From contig NZ_MKIR01000023.1 in NCBI RefSeq assembly GCF_001832905.1, forward strand, positions 1 through 64,000: a DNA stretch of 64,000 bases. The letters run 5' to 3'. Source of the stretch: Floricoccus tropicus (GTDB lineage Bacteria; Bacillota; Bacilli; Lactobacillales; Streptococcaceae). The position numbers and the translations under genes were made by a program. The notes below the pieces were generated by a model. That model was not told the DNA's origin. It was given only the letters and a program-made list of their open reading frames with translations, and made no database searches. Shown piece after piece: positions 17,687-25,966 of the stretch (within the stretch, counting starts at the first letter, position 1; the number at the start of each line of letters is the position of its first letter).

Positions 17687-18414
17687 AATTCTACCTGTTC
17701 TAAGTCTTTAAACATTGGCCAATTATAGCCTTGTTGATAGGTTAGACCTCTCTCCAACATGCTTTGACTTAATTCCTTATCTTCAATTCCTTCAATAATA
17801 AACCTCTTATTATGTCTCTGAGCAAGATCATACCAAGCAGCAATGAAAATATCAATATCATCAAATTCATGATTTTTAAATGGTAGTAAGGTAAATTTTA
17901 AATTTCTGATATTTTCGATATTTCTTAGAACAAATTCTAAACTATATTGACCACATGAGATATCATCAAGTGAAATATCATAGCCAAAGGCTGCAATTTT
18001 TTCAATATTTGATACAAATTCAGCTTGGTTATCTTCTATATCAAAATGGTCTCTAAAAGGCTCTGGATGTTCAGTAATCTCTATTATAATATTACTAGAA
18101 TATTGACTCATATCTTCAAAGAAAGACCATGTGCTTTCAAAATTCAGCTGTACAGGGAAAAAATTAATTGAAAATCTATAATCAGGATGATTATTGATTT
18201 GTATTATCAATTCCTGTTTAAACCACTTTAAAAATTCGCTATATACATGATCGTCCATCAATAAATCATTAAATAATTCTGCTGGAAATGAATTATCTTT
18301 CTTATTTCTAAGCAATATTTCAAATTCCAAGTATTTTGTTTCAGAATTAAGGTCGACAATTGGCTGAAAAGCGAGACTTAGGTTCTGTATTTCTTCAATT
18401 CTGTTTTTTTCCAT
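17668..18414 (-). CDS. EAL-domain cyclic di-GMP phosphodiesterase
   Basis: About 248 residues from the ATG at 18414. An in-frame ATG at 18429 lies directly on the ribosome site AAGGAATGAG and is less likely. It is a stand-alone cytosolic EAL domain. Counting from that upstream Met, the metal and catalytic residues appear kept in divergent motifs: FEILLR (E37, replacing EALLR), N89, ExTE (117-120), DD (155-156), K178, E213 and Q233. Hydrolysis of cyclic di-GMP is likely but should be tested because the motifs deviate. First gene of the pair with the cyclase. Confidence 0.88.
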   Translation of the reverse strand: MEKNRIEEIQNLSLAFQPIVDLNSETKYLEFEILLRNKKDNSFPAELFNDLLMDDHVYSEFLKWFKQELIIQINNHPDYRFSINFFPVQLNFESTWSFFEDMSQYSSNIIIEITEHPEPFRDHFDIEDNQAEFVSNIEKIAAFGYDISLDDISCGQYSLEFVLRNIENIRNLKFTLLPFKNHEFDDIDIFIAAWYDLAQRHNKRFIIEGIEDKELSQSMLERGLTYQQGYNWPMFKDLEQVELCGNSQ

Positions 18415-18547
18415 AAATAAAAATCTCATTCCTTAATAAAATAACTCTTAAAAAAATTATATCATAGGTTATAAATATTATAATAATTCGAGATTTTTCA
18501 TCTGTACTAATCATATGGGAAAAATTAAAAACAGGATTAAAAAATTA

Positions 18548-19429
18548 TTATTTTTCACTTTTATCATCAGGTTCTTTACTAGCAATTTCATAGTCTTTTG
18601 ATTCTGGATTAGAGTTTCTACTTTCCTTTTTGTCTTTAGAATATGTCTCATCTCTAGCTTGCTTAATCAATTTTTGATATTCAGATGGATCTAATTGATA
18701 ATTATCATTATTTTTTTTAAGTTTAAAATTGATTGTTTTTTCTTGATCTGAAAAAGGTGGAACTTGATTCATTTGGCCATAGTAAGTAGAAAACAGCTTC
18801 AATTCAATTAATGATTTTGTTTCTTGAGGACTTGTATTGTCTGATTCTCTAATTATGGTATAATCCCCTTCATCACCAAAAACTTGTATTCTAGCACCTT
18901 GACTATCCTTAATTTCAGATGCACCTGCTATTGGTCTCATTTTTATAGAAACAAGAGCATATTCTCCATCTTGGTCTAAATTATCGATACTGTAGTCATG
19001 AATTTTAGATACATTTTCTAAATATGTTTTAGCGTACTCATTCACTATATCCTCTGCACTATATGTATCACGACCTGAAACTAATTTTAATGTTTGAAAG
19101 TCTCCCTGCATACTAATCATGCGTTTTTCTTTATTGACAATCGAACTTAAAAAATCATTTTTCATCTTCAAATATGATTGAGTAAAATATCTATTTACAT
19201 CATTCTCATTTCCACCATAAATACAGTCTAGGATAGCCTTAACACTACTTGAAATATTTTTTTCTTCATCGTTGTTAACTTTAAAATCTTTATTTTTTGA
19301 AGAGCTATCTGTTATTTCCATAGAATTATTAACACTTTCTTCCTTATTATTTTTCTTGCAGGCTGACAAATTTACAGAGACAAGACAAAGTAAAAGAAAA
19401 TATAAAAATGTTTTTCTATTTCTTCTCAT
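18548..19429 (-). CDS. Lipoprotein of unknown function
   Basis: 293 residues with lipoprotein signal MRRNRKTFLYFLLL...LSAC, so the mature protein is membrane tethered outside. A Lys/Ser/Glu-rich linker follows, then a ~190-residue domain (AILDCIYGGNENDVNRYFTQSYLKM...) with an alpha+beta NTF2-like feel, and a charged low-complexity tail. No known family is assigned. It lies upstream of the EAL/GGDEF pair on the same strand with a ~130-base gap. Confidence 0.75.
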   Translation of the reverse strand: MRRNRKTFLYFLLLCLVSVNLSACKKNNKEESVNNSMEITDSSSKNKDFKVNNDEEKNISSSVKAILDCIYGGNENDVNRYFTQSYLKMKNDFLSSIVNKEKRMISMQGDFQTLKLVSGRDTYSAEDIVNEYAKTYLENVSKIHDYSIDNLDQDGEYALVSIKMRPIAGASEIKDSQGARIQVFGDEGDYTIIRESDNTSPQETKSLIELKLFSTYYGQMNQVPPFSDQEKTINFKLKKNNDNYQLDPSEYQKLIKQARDETYSKDKKESRNSNPESKDYEIASKEPDDKSEK

Positions 19430-19449
19430 AAATCATAACTCCTTTGTCA

Positions 19450-19902
19450 TTAATATATCTCTATCTGCCAATCATCACCGTCTTGACGATAATAAAATTC
19501 ACTGAGTTTATCGTCTACAAATATTTTATACATTTCAAGAAAATCATTTGCCAATTCATAATTTGCAAGTTCTTCTTTTCTAATCCAAAATACTTTTCCT
19601 TCATCTGATGATTTCAATTCACCAGAAAACTTATCAGTTTTATAGAAAAACACCACATATCTTTCATCATCATTAGTCTGAAATTGCTTGTATCCACATA
19701 GGTATGGATTTTGAATAGTGAGTCCTGTTTCTTCCCACACTTCCCTTATTACTGCATCATGGAAAGATTCTTCATGCTCGATATGTCCTCCTGGAAATGT
19801 TAGTCCTGGCCAATCTGAATTCATCCTGTCCTGAACCAAGATAAAATCACCATCTTCAATCATACACATATTTGTCAAAATTGCTTTTTCTGCCCGCGCC
19901 AT
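19450..19902 (-). CDS. Nudix hydrolase (MutT-like)
   Basis: 150 residues. The full Nudix box is present: GGHIEHEESF followed by HDAVIREVWEETGL, matching GX5EX7REUXEEXGU. This family hydrolyses nucleoside diphosphates linked to another moiety, for example oxidised dNTPs. The C-terminus is Tyr/Asp-rich (YYRQDGDDWQIEIY). AGGAGG lies just before the start. Confidence 0.9.
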   Translation of the reverse strand: MARAEKAILTNMCMIEDGDFILVQDRMNSDWPGLTFPGGHIEHEESFHDAVIREVWEETGLTIQNPYLCGYKQFQTNDDERYVVFFYKTDKFSGELKSSDEGKVFWIRKEELANYELANDFLEMYKIFVDDKLSEFYYRQDGDDWQIEIY

Positions 19903-19924
19903 ATATACCTCCTGTGTTTAATTG

Positions 19925-19933
19925 ATTATACCA
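19925..19933 (-). promoter_or_regulatory. Extended -10 promoter of the Nudix gene
   Basis: On the minus strand TGGTATAAT, 22 bases upstream of the ATG. No good -35 element is seen. Confidence 0.55.
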
Positions 19934-19957
19934 TGATATGTTATAATATAGTCACTT

Positions 19958-20044
19958 AAAAATAGACTAATACTTCGTTGACTTATCTCGATGAACTCCA
20001 GTTCTATCATCAATTCGTCGCCTCGTCTTACTTCTATTTTAATC
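19958..20044. repeat. Short hairpin element related to the downstream array
   Basis: The outer arms AAAATAGA and TCTATTTT enclose the small hairpin GAACTccAGTTC. The order of short words (cgttg...gaact..agttc...cgtcg...ctcgtcttacttc) resembles one subunit of the array at 21,041-21,665. It lies just upstream of the alpha/beta hydrolase gene. The relationship is judged by eye and is weak. Confidence 0.4.
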
Positions 20045-20047
20045 AAC

Positions 20048-20053
20048 TATAAT
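20048..20053 (+). promoter_or_regulatory. -10 element of the alpha/beta hydrolase gene
   Basis: A perfect TATAAT, 22 bases before the ATG. The -35 region (GTCTTA) is poor. Confidence 0.45.
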
Positions 20054-20075
20054 TGAAAGATGTTAGGAGAATATT

Positions 20076-20879
20076 ATGTTTTACAGATATCAAGAACTTG
20101 AAATGCACTACAAAATATATGGTCACGGTACACCGATTCTGATGATTCATGGATTATCGTGTGATATGCGTCTGATGGTGGGCTGCATGAAACCAATTTT
20201 TAAGGATATCGATGGATTTCAACGGATATACATCGATCTACCTGGTATGGGATTATCAAATGCTCCTTTAAGCTTTGCCTCTTGCGATAAAATTCTTGAA
20301 GCACTTCTTGCTTTTATTGAAGATAATATTAAAGGTAACTTTATTCTTGCTGGAGAATCGTATGGTGGATATCTGGTTAATGGGATTATCTCTATCATGC
20401 CAGAGCGCGTGATTAAGGCAATTGAAATATGTCCAATGGTTGTAGAAAATCATGATGAACGTCGAAAAGCATCAAAAAACTTTACAGATTTTGATGAGGA
20501 ATTTATGGCTACTCTTTCAGAGCAGAATAGAAAATACTTTTCGAATTTTGCTGTTATTGCAAATAAAGATACATACGACAGATATGCTAGTGATATCATT
20601 CCAGGAATTAAGTGTTTTGATAAAAATTTTATTTATATGCTTAGAAAAAATTATTGCTTTTCCTTTGATTTGTATGCAAGACTAGTAGCGTTGAAATTTG
20701 ATAAACCCGTTCTGATATTTGCAGGTAAGCAAGATACTGCTGTCGGATATGTTGACTTATATGAGGGATTAGTACCACTCTTTCCACAAGCTTCTTTCAT
20801 TCTATTGAACAAAGCAGGCCATAATCTTCAAATTGAGCAAAAAGATGTATTTGAGGCAATAATTAAAAATTGGTTGTAA
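20076..20879 (+). CDS. Alpha/beta hydrolase
   Basis: 267 residues, cytosolic. The oxyanion motif is MIHGLSCDMR near residue 25 and the nucleophile elbow is LAGESYGGYL. The acid is in FAGKQDTAVGY and the catalytic His in NKAGHNLQIEQ near the C-terminus. All parts of the triad are present and length is typical. It is probably a small-molecule esterase or hydrolase with unknown substrate. TAGGAGA precedes the ATG. The gene is flanked on both sides by hairpin repeat elements. Confidence 0.88.
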   Translation: MFYRYQELEMHYKIYGHGTPILMIHGLSCDMRLMVGCMKPIFKDIDGFQRIYIDLPGMGLSNAPLSFASCDKILEALLAFIEDNIKGNFILAGESYGGYLVNGIISIMPERVIKAIEICPMVVENHDERRKASKNFTDFDEEFMATLSEQNRKYFSNFAVIANKDTYDRYASDIIPGIKCFDKNFIYMLRKNYCFSFDLYARLVALKFDKPVLIFAGKQDTAVGYVDLYEGLVPLFPQASFILLNKAGHNLQIEQKDVFEAIIKNWL

Positions 20880-20908
20880 AAAGAAGTTCATATGCGAGCT
20901 TCTTTTTA
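20878..20908 (+). terminator. Terminator of the alpha/beta hydrolase gene
   Basis: The stem AAGAAGTTC/GAGCTTCTT with TTTTTATG following, overlapping the stop codon region. Confidence 0.8.
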
Positions 20909-21040
20909 TGCTGATTTTAATTGGAAATCCAGTATGTCAACGGTACATATTAGAGACCAAAATATTATATGTAAGAAAAAACAAGAGAATTTAATCTCTT
21001 GCTTGTAAATTTTTCTTCAATTCTTTAAATCTAAAGCTGT

Positions 21041-21665
21041 GAGTTTTAATCGCAAGACAATGTATTCGACTTGCTTTGGCTCTTTACTCCTTAATCAGTC
21101 ATAAAATCACCTACTCCACTGGGTTACGTTGTTCATAGAACTTAACCGACTAAAGTCGTTAGTTCTAGTGGCAGGGCGTCGAAGAACCTTTTTTCGTGCT
21201 TCATTTCATTCCATTGTCCATGAAAACTTACAGAACTAAAGTTCTGAGTTTCACTGGCAAGCGTTCATAATTCTTACGAATTATTCCTTGCTACTTCACT
21301 TAGGCTTGGATCTCGATAAAACTAACGCAACAAAAAAAGTTGCGAGTTTTAATCGCAACTTCAATGGGTTCGACTTTCTTTGGCTCTTTACTCCTTAATC
21401 AGTCGTAAAATCACCTACTCCACTGGGTTACGTTGTCCATAGAACTTAAACGCCTAAAGTCGTTAGTTCTAGTGGCAAGGCGTCGAAGAACCTTTTTTCG
21501 TACTTCATTTCATTACGTTGTCCATGAAAACTTACAGAACTAAAGTTCTGAGTTTCAGTGGCAAGCGTTCATAATTCTTACGAATTATTCCTTGCTACTC
21601 CGCTTGCGCTTCGATGTCGATAAAACTAACCCAACAAAAAAAGTTGCGAGTTTTAGTCGCAACTT
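21041..21665. repeat. Nested tandem repeat array of hairpins (303-304 bp unit)
   Basis: Two full units and the start of a third. The word GAGTTTTA recurs at 21041, 21344 and 21648 (periods 303 and 304). Each unit is itself made of three ~90-100 bp subunits. Each subunit has a hairpin with a different stem (AGAACT..GACT/AGTC..AGTTCT; AAACT..AGAACT/AGTTCT..AGTTT; AACT..GCAAC/GTTGC..AGTT), then a GTGGCAAG-like word and a CTTCATTTC-like stretch before the next. Differences in one arm are matched in the other. No coding potential is seen. It fills the ~790-base gap between the alpha/beta hydrolase and the ABC uptake operon. Confidence 0.85.
21634..21665 (-). terminator. Terminator of the ABC uptake operon
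   Basis: On the minus strand a 9-bp stem AAGTTGCGA/TCGCAACTT is followed by TTTTTTTG, right after the solute-binding protein gene. The same hairpin is repeated about 304 bases downstream (near 21,340), so it is also part of the tandem array. Confidence 0.85.
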
Positions 21666-21673
21666 CAATGGTT

Positions 21674-22975
21674 TTATTGATTCCATGCGTCTTCTAATTG
21701 TTTAGCTCCGTCTGTAAACATTTTATCTCTGTCACCTTTATCTGAGTTAGATAAGATGTTTTCCATGATTGTACGTACAGTGTTGTTAAGAGCTGCATTA
21801 GAGTTTTGTGTTACTGGGAATGAAATCAAGTTTTCTGTATCTTTTTCTAAGATTGAAGGAATCTTAGTGTTTGGAGAAGCTTGATACTCTTTACCTTTGA
21901 TTACAGAATCAAGAATTGGCATATATCCTGTATTTTGAGCCCAGTATAATTGAACATCTGGAGTTGATAGATATTTCATGAATAGGAATGCTGCTGTTTT
22001 TTGCTCATCAGTTGCACTTGAGAACATGTAAACATCAGTACCTTGTTGAATGTTATATTTGGCAGGACGAACTGCTACTCCATATTCAAATCCAGCACTT
22101 TTAGCGTCTTTAGCTACATATGTTTCACCAGCGATTGATCCGACAAACATTGCAACTTTTTGACTCGCAAATGGAACTGACATATATTTATCTGAACCTG
22201 GTGTACGGAAGTAACCATCTTTAACTCCATCAGCATAGTAGTTAACTACATCTTTTGACTCTTTGCTATCAAATTTAGTGTCTTTAGTTACATCAACACC
22301 TTCATTTTTCATACCAAGTAGGTAGTAGTTAGATAGGGCATCAAAACCAGCACCAACAACTTTTCCTTCTGATTTTTCATAAATTGTTTTTGAAGCTTCT
22401 TTAAGTTCTTCCATTGTAGTTGGAACTTTCACTCCATATTGCTTAAGAATAGTCTCGTTGTAGAATAAAGCCTCTGTTGATTTATTAAATGGAATACCAT
22501 ATTGAACATCATTAATTTTAGCACCATCTAATAATGATTCTTTAATCTTTTCTTGGTCTCCCCAACCGATTGTTTTGTCTTCCATATATGGAGTTAAGTC
22601 AACAAGTTGTTTGTTTTCAGAAGCATCATATAACCAACCTGGGTAAGCTTGAGAAATCGTTGGCAAATCTTTTGGTGATTGTAAAGTTGAATTAACTTTA
22701 GCTTGTAATGAACCGTAATCTTGTTGGTTTTGCAATGTAACTTTAATCTTTGGATTAGCTTTTTGGAAATCCTCAGTAATCTTAGTTAAAGCTTTTTCTT
22801 GCGCACCATTCATTGCATGCCAGAATGTGATTGTAGTATCATCTTTGATTTCGGTTACAATATTTGCTTCTTTTTTTGTATCCTCTTTCTTAGAATCACT
22901 TTTACTACCACAAGCAGCAAGTGCAGCTACACTTACAACAGTCATTGCGATTGTTGCCAATTTTTTGAGTTTCAT
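21674..22975 (-). CDS. ABC solute-binding lipoprotein (UgpB/MalE family)
   Basis: 433 residues from the ATG at 22975 (GGAGAG upstream). The longer open frame lacks a signal and is rejected. Signal peptide with lipobox LAAC, Cys about residue 22. The mature part (TTITFWHAMNGAQEKALTKI, then PTISQAYPGW, GIPFNKSTEALFYNE) is typical of family 1 solute-binding proteins for sugars or sn-glycerol-3-phosphate, with FWHAMNG pointing towards the UgpB branch. Last gene of the five-gene operon, tethered outside to deliver substrate to the permeases. Confidence 0.88.
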   Translation of the reverse strand: MKLKKLATIAMTVVSVAALAACGSKSDSKKEDTKKEANIVTEIKDDTTITFWHAMNGAQEKALTKITEDFQKANPKIKVTLQNQQDYGSLQAKVNSTLQSPKDLPTISQAYPGWLYDASENKQLVDLTPYMEDKTIGWGDQEKIKESLLDGAKINDVQYGIPFNKSTEALFYNETILKQYGVKVPTTMEELKEASKTIYEKSEGKVVGAGFDALSNYYLLGMKNEGVDVTKDTKFDSKESKDVVNYYADGVKDGYFRTPGSDKYMSVPFASQKVAMFVGSIAGETYVAKDAKSAGFEYGVAVRPAKYNIQQGTDVYMFSSATDEQKTAAFLFMKYLSTPDVQLYWAQNTGYMPILDSVIKGKEYQASPNTKIPSILEKDTENLISFPVTQNSNAALNNTVRTIMENILSNSDKGDRDKMFTDGAKQLEDAWNQ

Positions 22976-22976
22976 T

Positions 22977-24284
22977 CTACTCTCCTTGTAAAATAATTTT
23001 TTGTCCTCTTCGAGGCAATATTCTTTCGCCATACGGATTTTCCAGATTTTCTGGCTTCAAAGTATGGATTGGAACCAATAATTTAGGGTGGATCATTGCA
23101 ATAATTCTATCTAAATCTCTTGGTCTTGCATGACCAGAGCATGATAAACGAGTAAATTCAATATTCTTACGTGCAAGCATTTTAAGAAATTTAGCATAAG
23201 CTGGATCAAAATCTCCTAATGGCTCAGCATCACTATGAATATAAAGTGAACCATCTTGTAGATTTTCAAAATTATCAACTACTTGCCAAAGATATTCTCC
23301 TTTGTCAGTAAGTAAATTTTCATAAGGTATTTCTAAACTCTCATCAAGAAATTCCACTTTTTCAGGATTCTTAGATGAATAATAGTAAGCAACTTCTATA
23401 TTAAATATCTCAGCAAACAATGCTGCCATTTGAGCTTCTAACACAACTGTTCTTGGAGAACGTTCAATTATTTTAGCGAATCGTTTAAGATTTGCTGGAT
23501 AACCATTAAATGTTATCTGACGATCTGGATTTTCAAGCTCTAATTCAACAAGACTTTCAACTAAATCTTCTTCAGTAAAGGTTTCAATATCAAGTTCTCT
23601 TGGATTATCAGAGAAACTGACACTAACACCCTCCATCATAAGCATATCGCAATCTTGAGCCTTATCACAAAAATCAATTGTATCTTGTGCATCATAACCA
23701 TGTAATCTAAGATCCCCAGTATAAACTAGAAACTTATCTGGTGTCCTGATTAGAAATCCAGTAGCTCCATATGCATCGTGGTCAACTGGCATCATCTCAA
23801 CTGTAATCTCACCAACGGTAACTATTTCACCCTGTTCAACCTTTGTAATAGGACGAACATATGATAGCTCTTTACCAGGTGAAGGAATCAAGAAAGTCCC
23901 TGCCCTATTTAGGGATTTTAATAATTGTTCTGTCTTTTCAAAAGCATATAATGGGATATCTTCATCTAAATAATTAACCATTTTAGAATGATCTAAATGT
24001 ACATGTGACAGAAATACGGCAGTATGCTTAAATTCTCCGATGGTCGGAAGCTCCAAACCAGTTGAAAAACTTTTATCATAGACCGCTGGTATCGCAGGTA
24101 TTAATCTGTTATTTAGAAGTGTTTCCAAGCTCTCATCTTTCAAGTTCAACTCCGGACGGAATTCTGTACCGAAATCAAAGAAGATATGTGAGTCATTGTA
24201 GGCAACTTCAATCACTGTTCCCCCAATAGTCATGATTCCACTATGGAAAGTTACAATTGTTTTATTTCTATCCTTTGATTCCAT
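22977..24284 (-). CDS. Metallo-beta-lactamase-fold hydrolase in an ABC uptake operon
   Basis: 435 residues from the ATG at 24284 (GAGGGG, 9-base spacing; the earlier TTG is not needed). Metal-binding motif SHVHLDHSK (HxHxDH), a later VDHDAYG, YTGDLRLHG, and a C-terminal SGHARPRDLDR and VPIHTLKPEN histidine give the RNase J/beta-CASP-like layout, with a long insertion between. There is no signal peptide, so it is cytosolic. It overlaps the upstream permease gene and touches the solute-binding gene, so it should act on the imported compound, perhaps as a phosphodiesterase. That is inference. Confidence 0.85.
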   Translation of the reverse strand: MESKDRNKTIVTFHSGIMTIGGTVIEVAYNDSHIFFDFGTEFRPELNLKDESLETLLNNRLIPAIPAVYDKSFSTGLELPTIGEFKHTAVFLSHVHLDHSKMVNYLDEDIPLYAFEKTEQLLKSLNRAGTFLIPSPGKELSYVRPITKVEQGEIVTVGEITVEMMPVDHDAYGATGFLIRTPDKFLVYTGDLRLHGYDAQDTIDFCDKAQDCDMLMMEGVSVSFSDNPRELDIETFTEEDLVESLVELELENPDRQITFNGYPANLKRFAKIIERSPRTVVLEAQMAALFAEIFNIEVAYYYSSKNPEKVEFLDESLEIPYENLLTDKGEYLWQVVDNFENLQDGSLYIHSDAEPLGDFDPAYAKFLKMLARKNIEFTRLSCSGHARPRDLDRIIAMIHPKLLVPIHTLKPENLENPYGERILPRRGQKIILQGE

Positions 24285-25086
24285 TTTTAGCAACCCCTCT
24301 GATGATTTGTTTTCTAAAGATGAAGTAAATTATTAAAATTGGTATAACCGTAAGTGTTGCGGCTGCCATTTGTAGGTGAACGTCGTTACCGCTTTCTGTT
24401 GTGAAGGCCGATAGACCGTTGTTCAAGAGGCGATATTTTTTGTCGTTGGTTACAAGTAATGGCCACAAGAATGAGTTCCAGCTTGAGATAAAGGTCAAAA
24501 TTCCGACTGTTACTAAGGCTGGTTTTGTCAGAGGAATAAGAATTCGTCTGATGTATTCAAGGTCGCTAGCTCCATCGATTTTCGCTGCCTTATAAAAGGT
24601 TGCTGGAATTCCCTTTAAGTATCCATTTAGGTAGTAAATGTAGAATATACTTGTAATGAAGGGGATAATCAATGCAGTATAAGTGTTTAGAAGTCCCATT
24701 CTGGCAATTGTGTTGTAATTTGTGAAAATGATTGATTCATAAGGAACCATCAAAAGAGCAACCATTACAAAGAGTACAATTTTTTTACCTTTGAATTGTA
24801 GACTTGTTAGTGCAAATGATGCTAAAACTGATGTAATCAATGTAGCAATCGTCACCGCAAGTGAAACAAATACTGTATTAAAGAAATAACGAACGAATGG
24901 TGCTTTTTGGAAAACTTGTACATAGTTGTTAAATTGGAAACTCTTCGGCAAAAATGTTGGTGGCATACTAGTTGCTTCACTATAAGTCATTAGCCCTGCA
25001 AGAATCATATAGATGAATGGGAAGACTGTAATAATCGCTAAGACTATAATGAAGATATATGACAATACTGTAGAAACTTTTTTCAT
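24268..25086 (-). CDS. ABC sugar/glycerol-phosphate permease (UgpE type)
   Basis: 272 residues with six membrane helices. The ATG at 25086 has AAAGGTGA at good spacing; the ATG three codons earlier sits on that site. The EAA loop is at YKAAKIDGASDLEYIRRILIPLTKPAL, which docks the ATPase. MalG/UgpE family. It overlaps the metallo-hydrolase start and lies one base from the other permease. Confidence 0.9.
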   Translation of the reverse strand: MKKVSTVLSYIFIIVLAIITVFPFIYMILAGLMTYSEATSMPPTFLPKSFQFNNYVQVFQKAPFVRYFFNTVFVSLAVTIATLITSVLASFALTSLQFKGKKIVLFVMVALLMVPYESIIFTNYNTIARMGLLNTYTALIIPFITSIFYIYYLNGYLKGIPATFYKAAKIDGASDLEYIRRILIPLTKPALVTVGILTFISSWNSFLWPLLVTNDKKYRLLNNGLSAFTTESGNDVHLQMAAATLTVIPILIIYFIFRKQIIRGVAKNGIKG

Positions 25087-25087
25087 T

Positions 25088-25966
25088 TTAATCATTCACC
25101 TTTTCTAATAATTTATTTTGAAGGAAGGTAACAATTAAGATAATTCCAAAGAGAATCACAGTTGCAGCCATTGCAATACCAGGACGATTAGCAATATGGA
25201 ATTTATCATAAATATAGTAAACAGCAGTTGTTGCACTGTTTGCTACTCCTGCTTGACCATTAAACAAGGCAAATACCTGTGTGTATACTTTGAAGGCACT
25301 TATCAGATTTACAGTCAGTAAGAAAGTAAGGGTTGGAATAAGTTGAGGGAAAGTAATTCTTGTAAAAATTTCCCAATCATCTGCCCCAAAAAGTTTTGCA
25401 ATCTTGTAATGTTCTTCATCAATATTGCGAAGACCGGCAAGAAGGATAATTATATTGAAAGCAAGACTTGACCAAATACCAAAAATTATCAGTGTTGGAA
25501 TACTCATATCAACGCTGTTAAGCCAGTTAATAGGTTTCATTCCAAAGAAACTTAGAAAATAGTTAATAATACCGTAGTTTTCATTGAAAAAATATCTAAA
25601 TACGATACCAATGGCAATTGTTGATGTCACATAAGGCATAAAGAAAATCGTTTCAAAAAAGTTTTTAAATTTTACTTTTTCAAATATTATCCATGCAATA
25701 ACAAGTGACAAAATCAAACCAATTGGCACTGTAGAAAAGGCATAAATTGCTGTATTCTTAAGCGCTTTATGAAATACTGGATCTTTTAGAACTCTAGTAT
25801 AATTTTCAGTACCAGCAAAACTATGATTTAACAAAGTACCTTTTTGGAAACTTAAATTAAATGAACGGAAAAGTGAATAAATGTTAAATACTAAGATAAC
25901 AGCCAGAGAGGGTAATAGAAATAACCAAGCCTTTGGCTGATTTTCTGGGTTATATTTTTTAAACAT
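25088..25966 (-). CDS. ABC sugar/glycerol-phosphate permease (UgpA type)
   Basis: 292 residues with six membrane helices. The EAA loop is HYKIAKLFGADDWEIFTRITFPQLIPTL. It is a MalF/UgpA-type inner permease and partners the downstream UgpE-like subunit. Its start codon overlaps the stop of the ATPase gene (shared base 25966), showing tight operon packing. Confidence 0.9.
   Translation of the reverse strand: MFKKYNPENQPKAWLFLLPSLAVILVFNIYSLFRSFNLSFQKGTLLNHSFAGTENYTRVLKDPVFHKALKNTAIYAFSTVPIGLILSLVIAWIIFEKVKFKNFFETIFFMPYVTSTIAIGIVFRYFFNENYGIINYFLSFFGMKPINWLNSVDMSIPTLIIFGIWSSLAFNIIILLAGLRNIDEEHYKIAKLFGADDWEIFTRITFPQLIPTLTFLLTVNLISAFKVYTQVFALFNGQAGVANSATTAVYYIYDKFHIANRPGIAMAATVILFGIILIVTFLQNKLLEKVND

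Noticed and set aside
19272-19505. Plus-strand frame opposite the lipoprotein and Nudix genes
   Set aside because: Antisense to two well-supported genes and without initiation signals.
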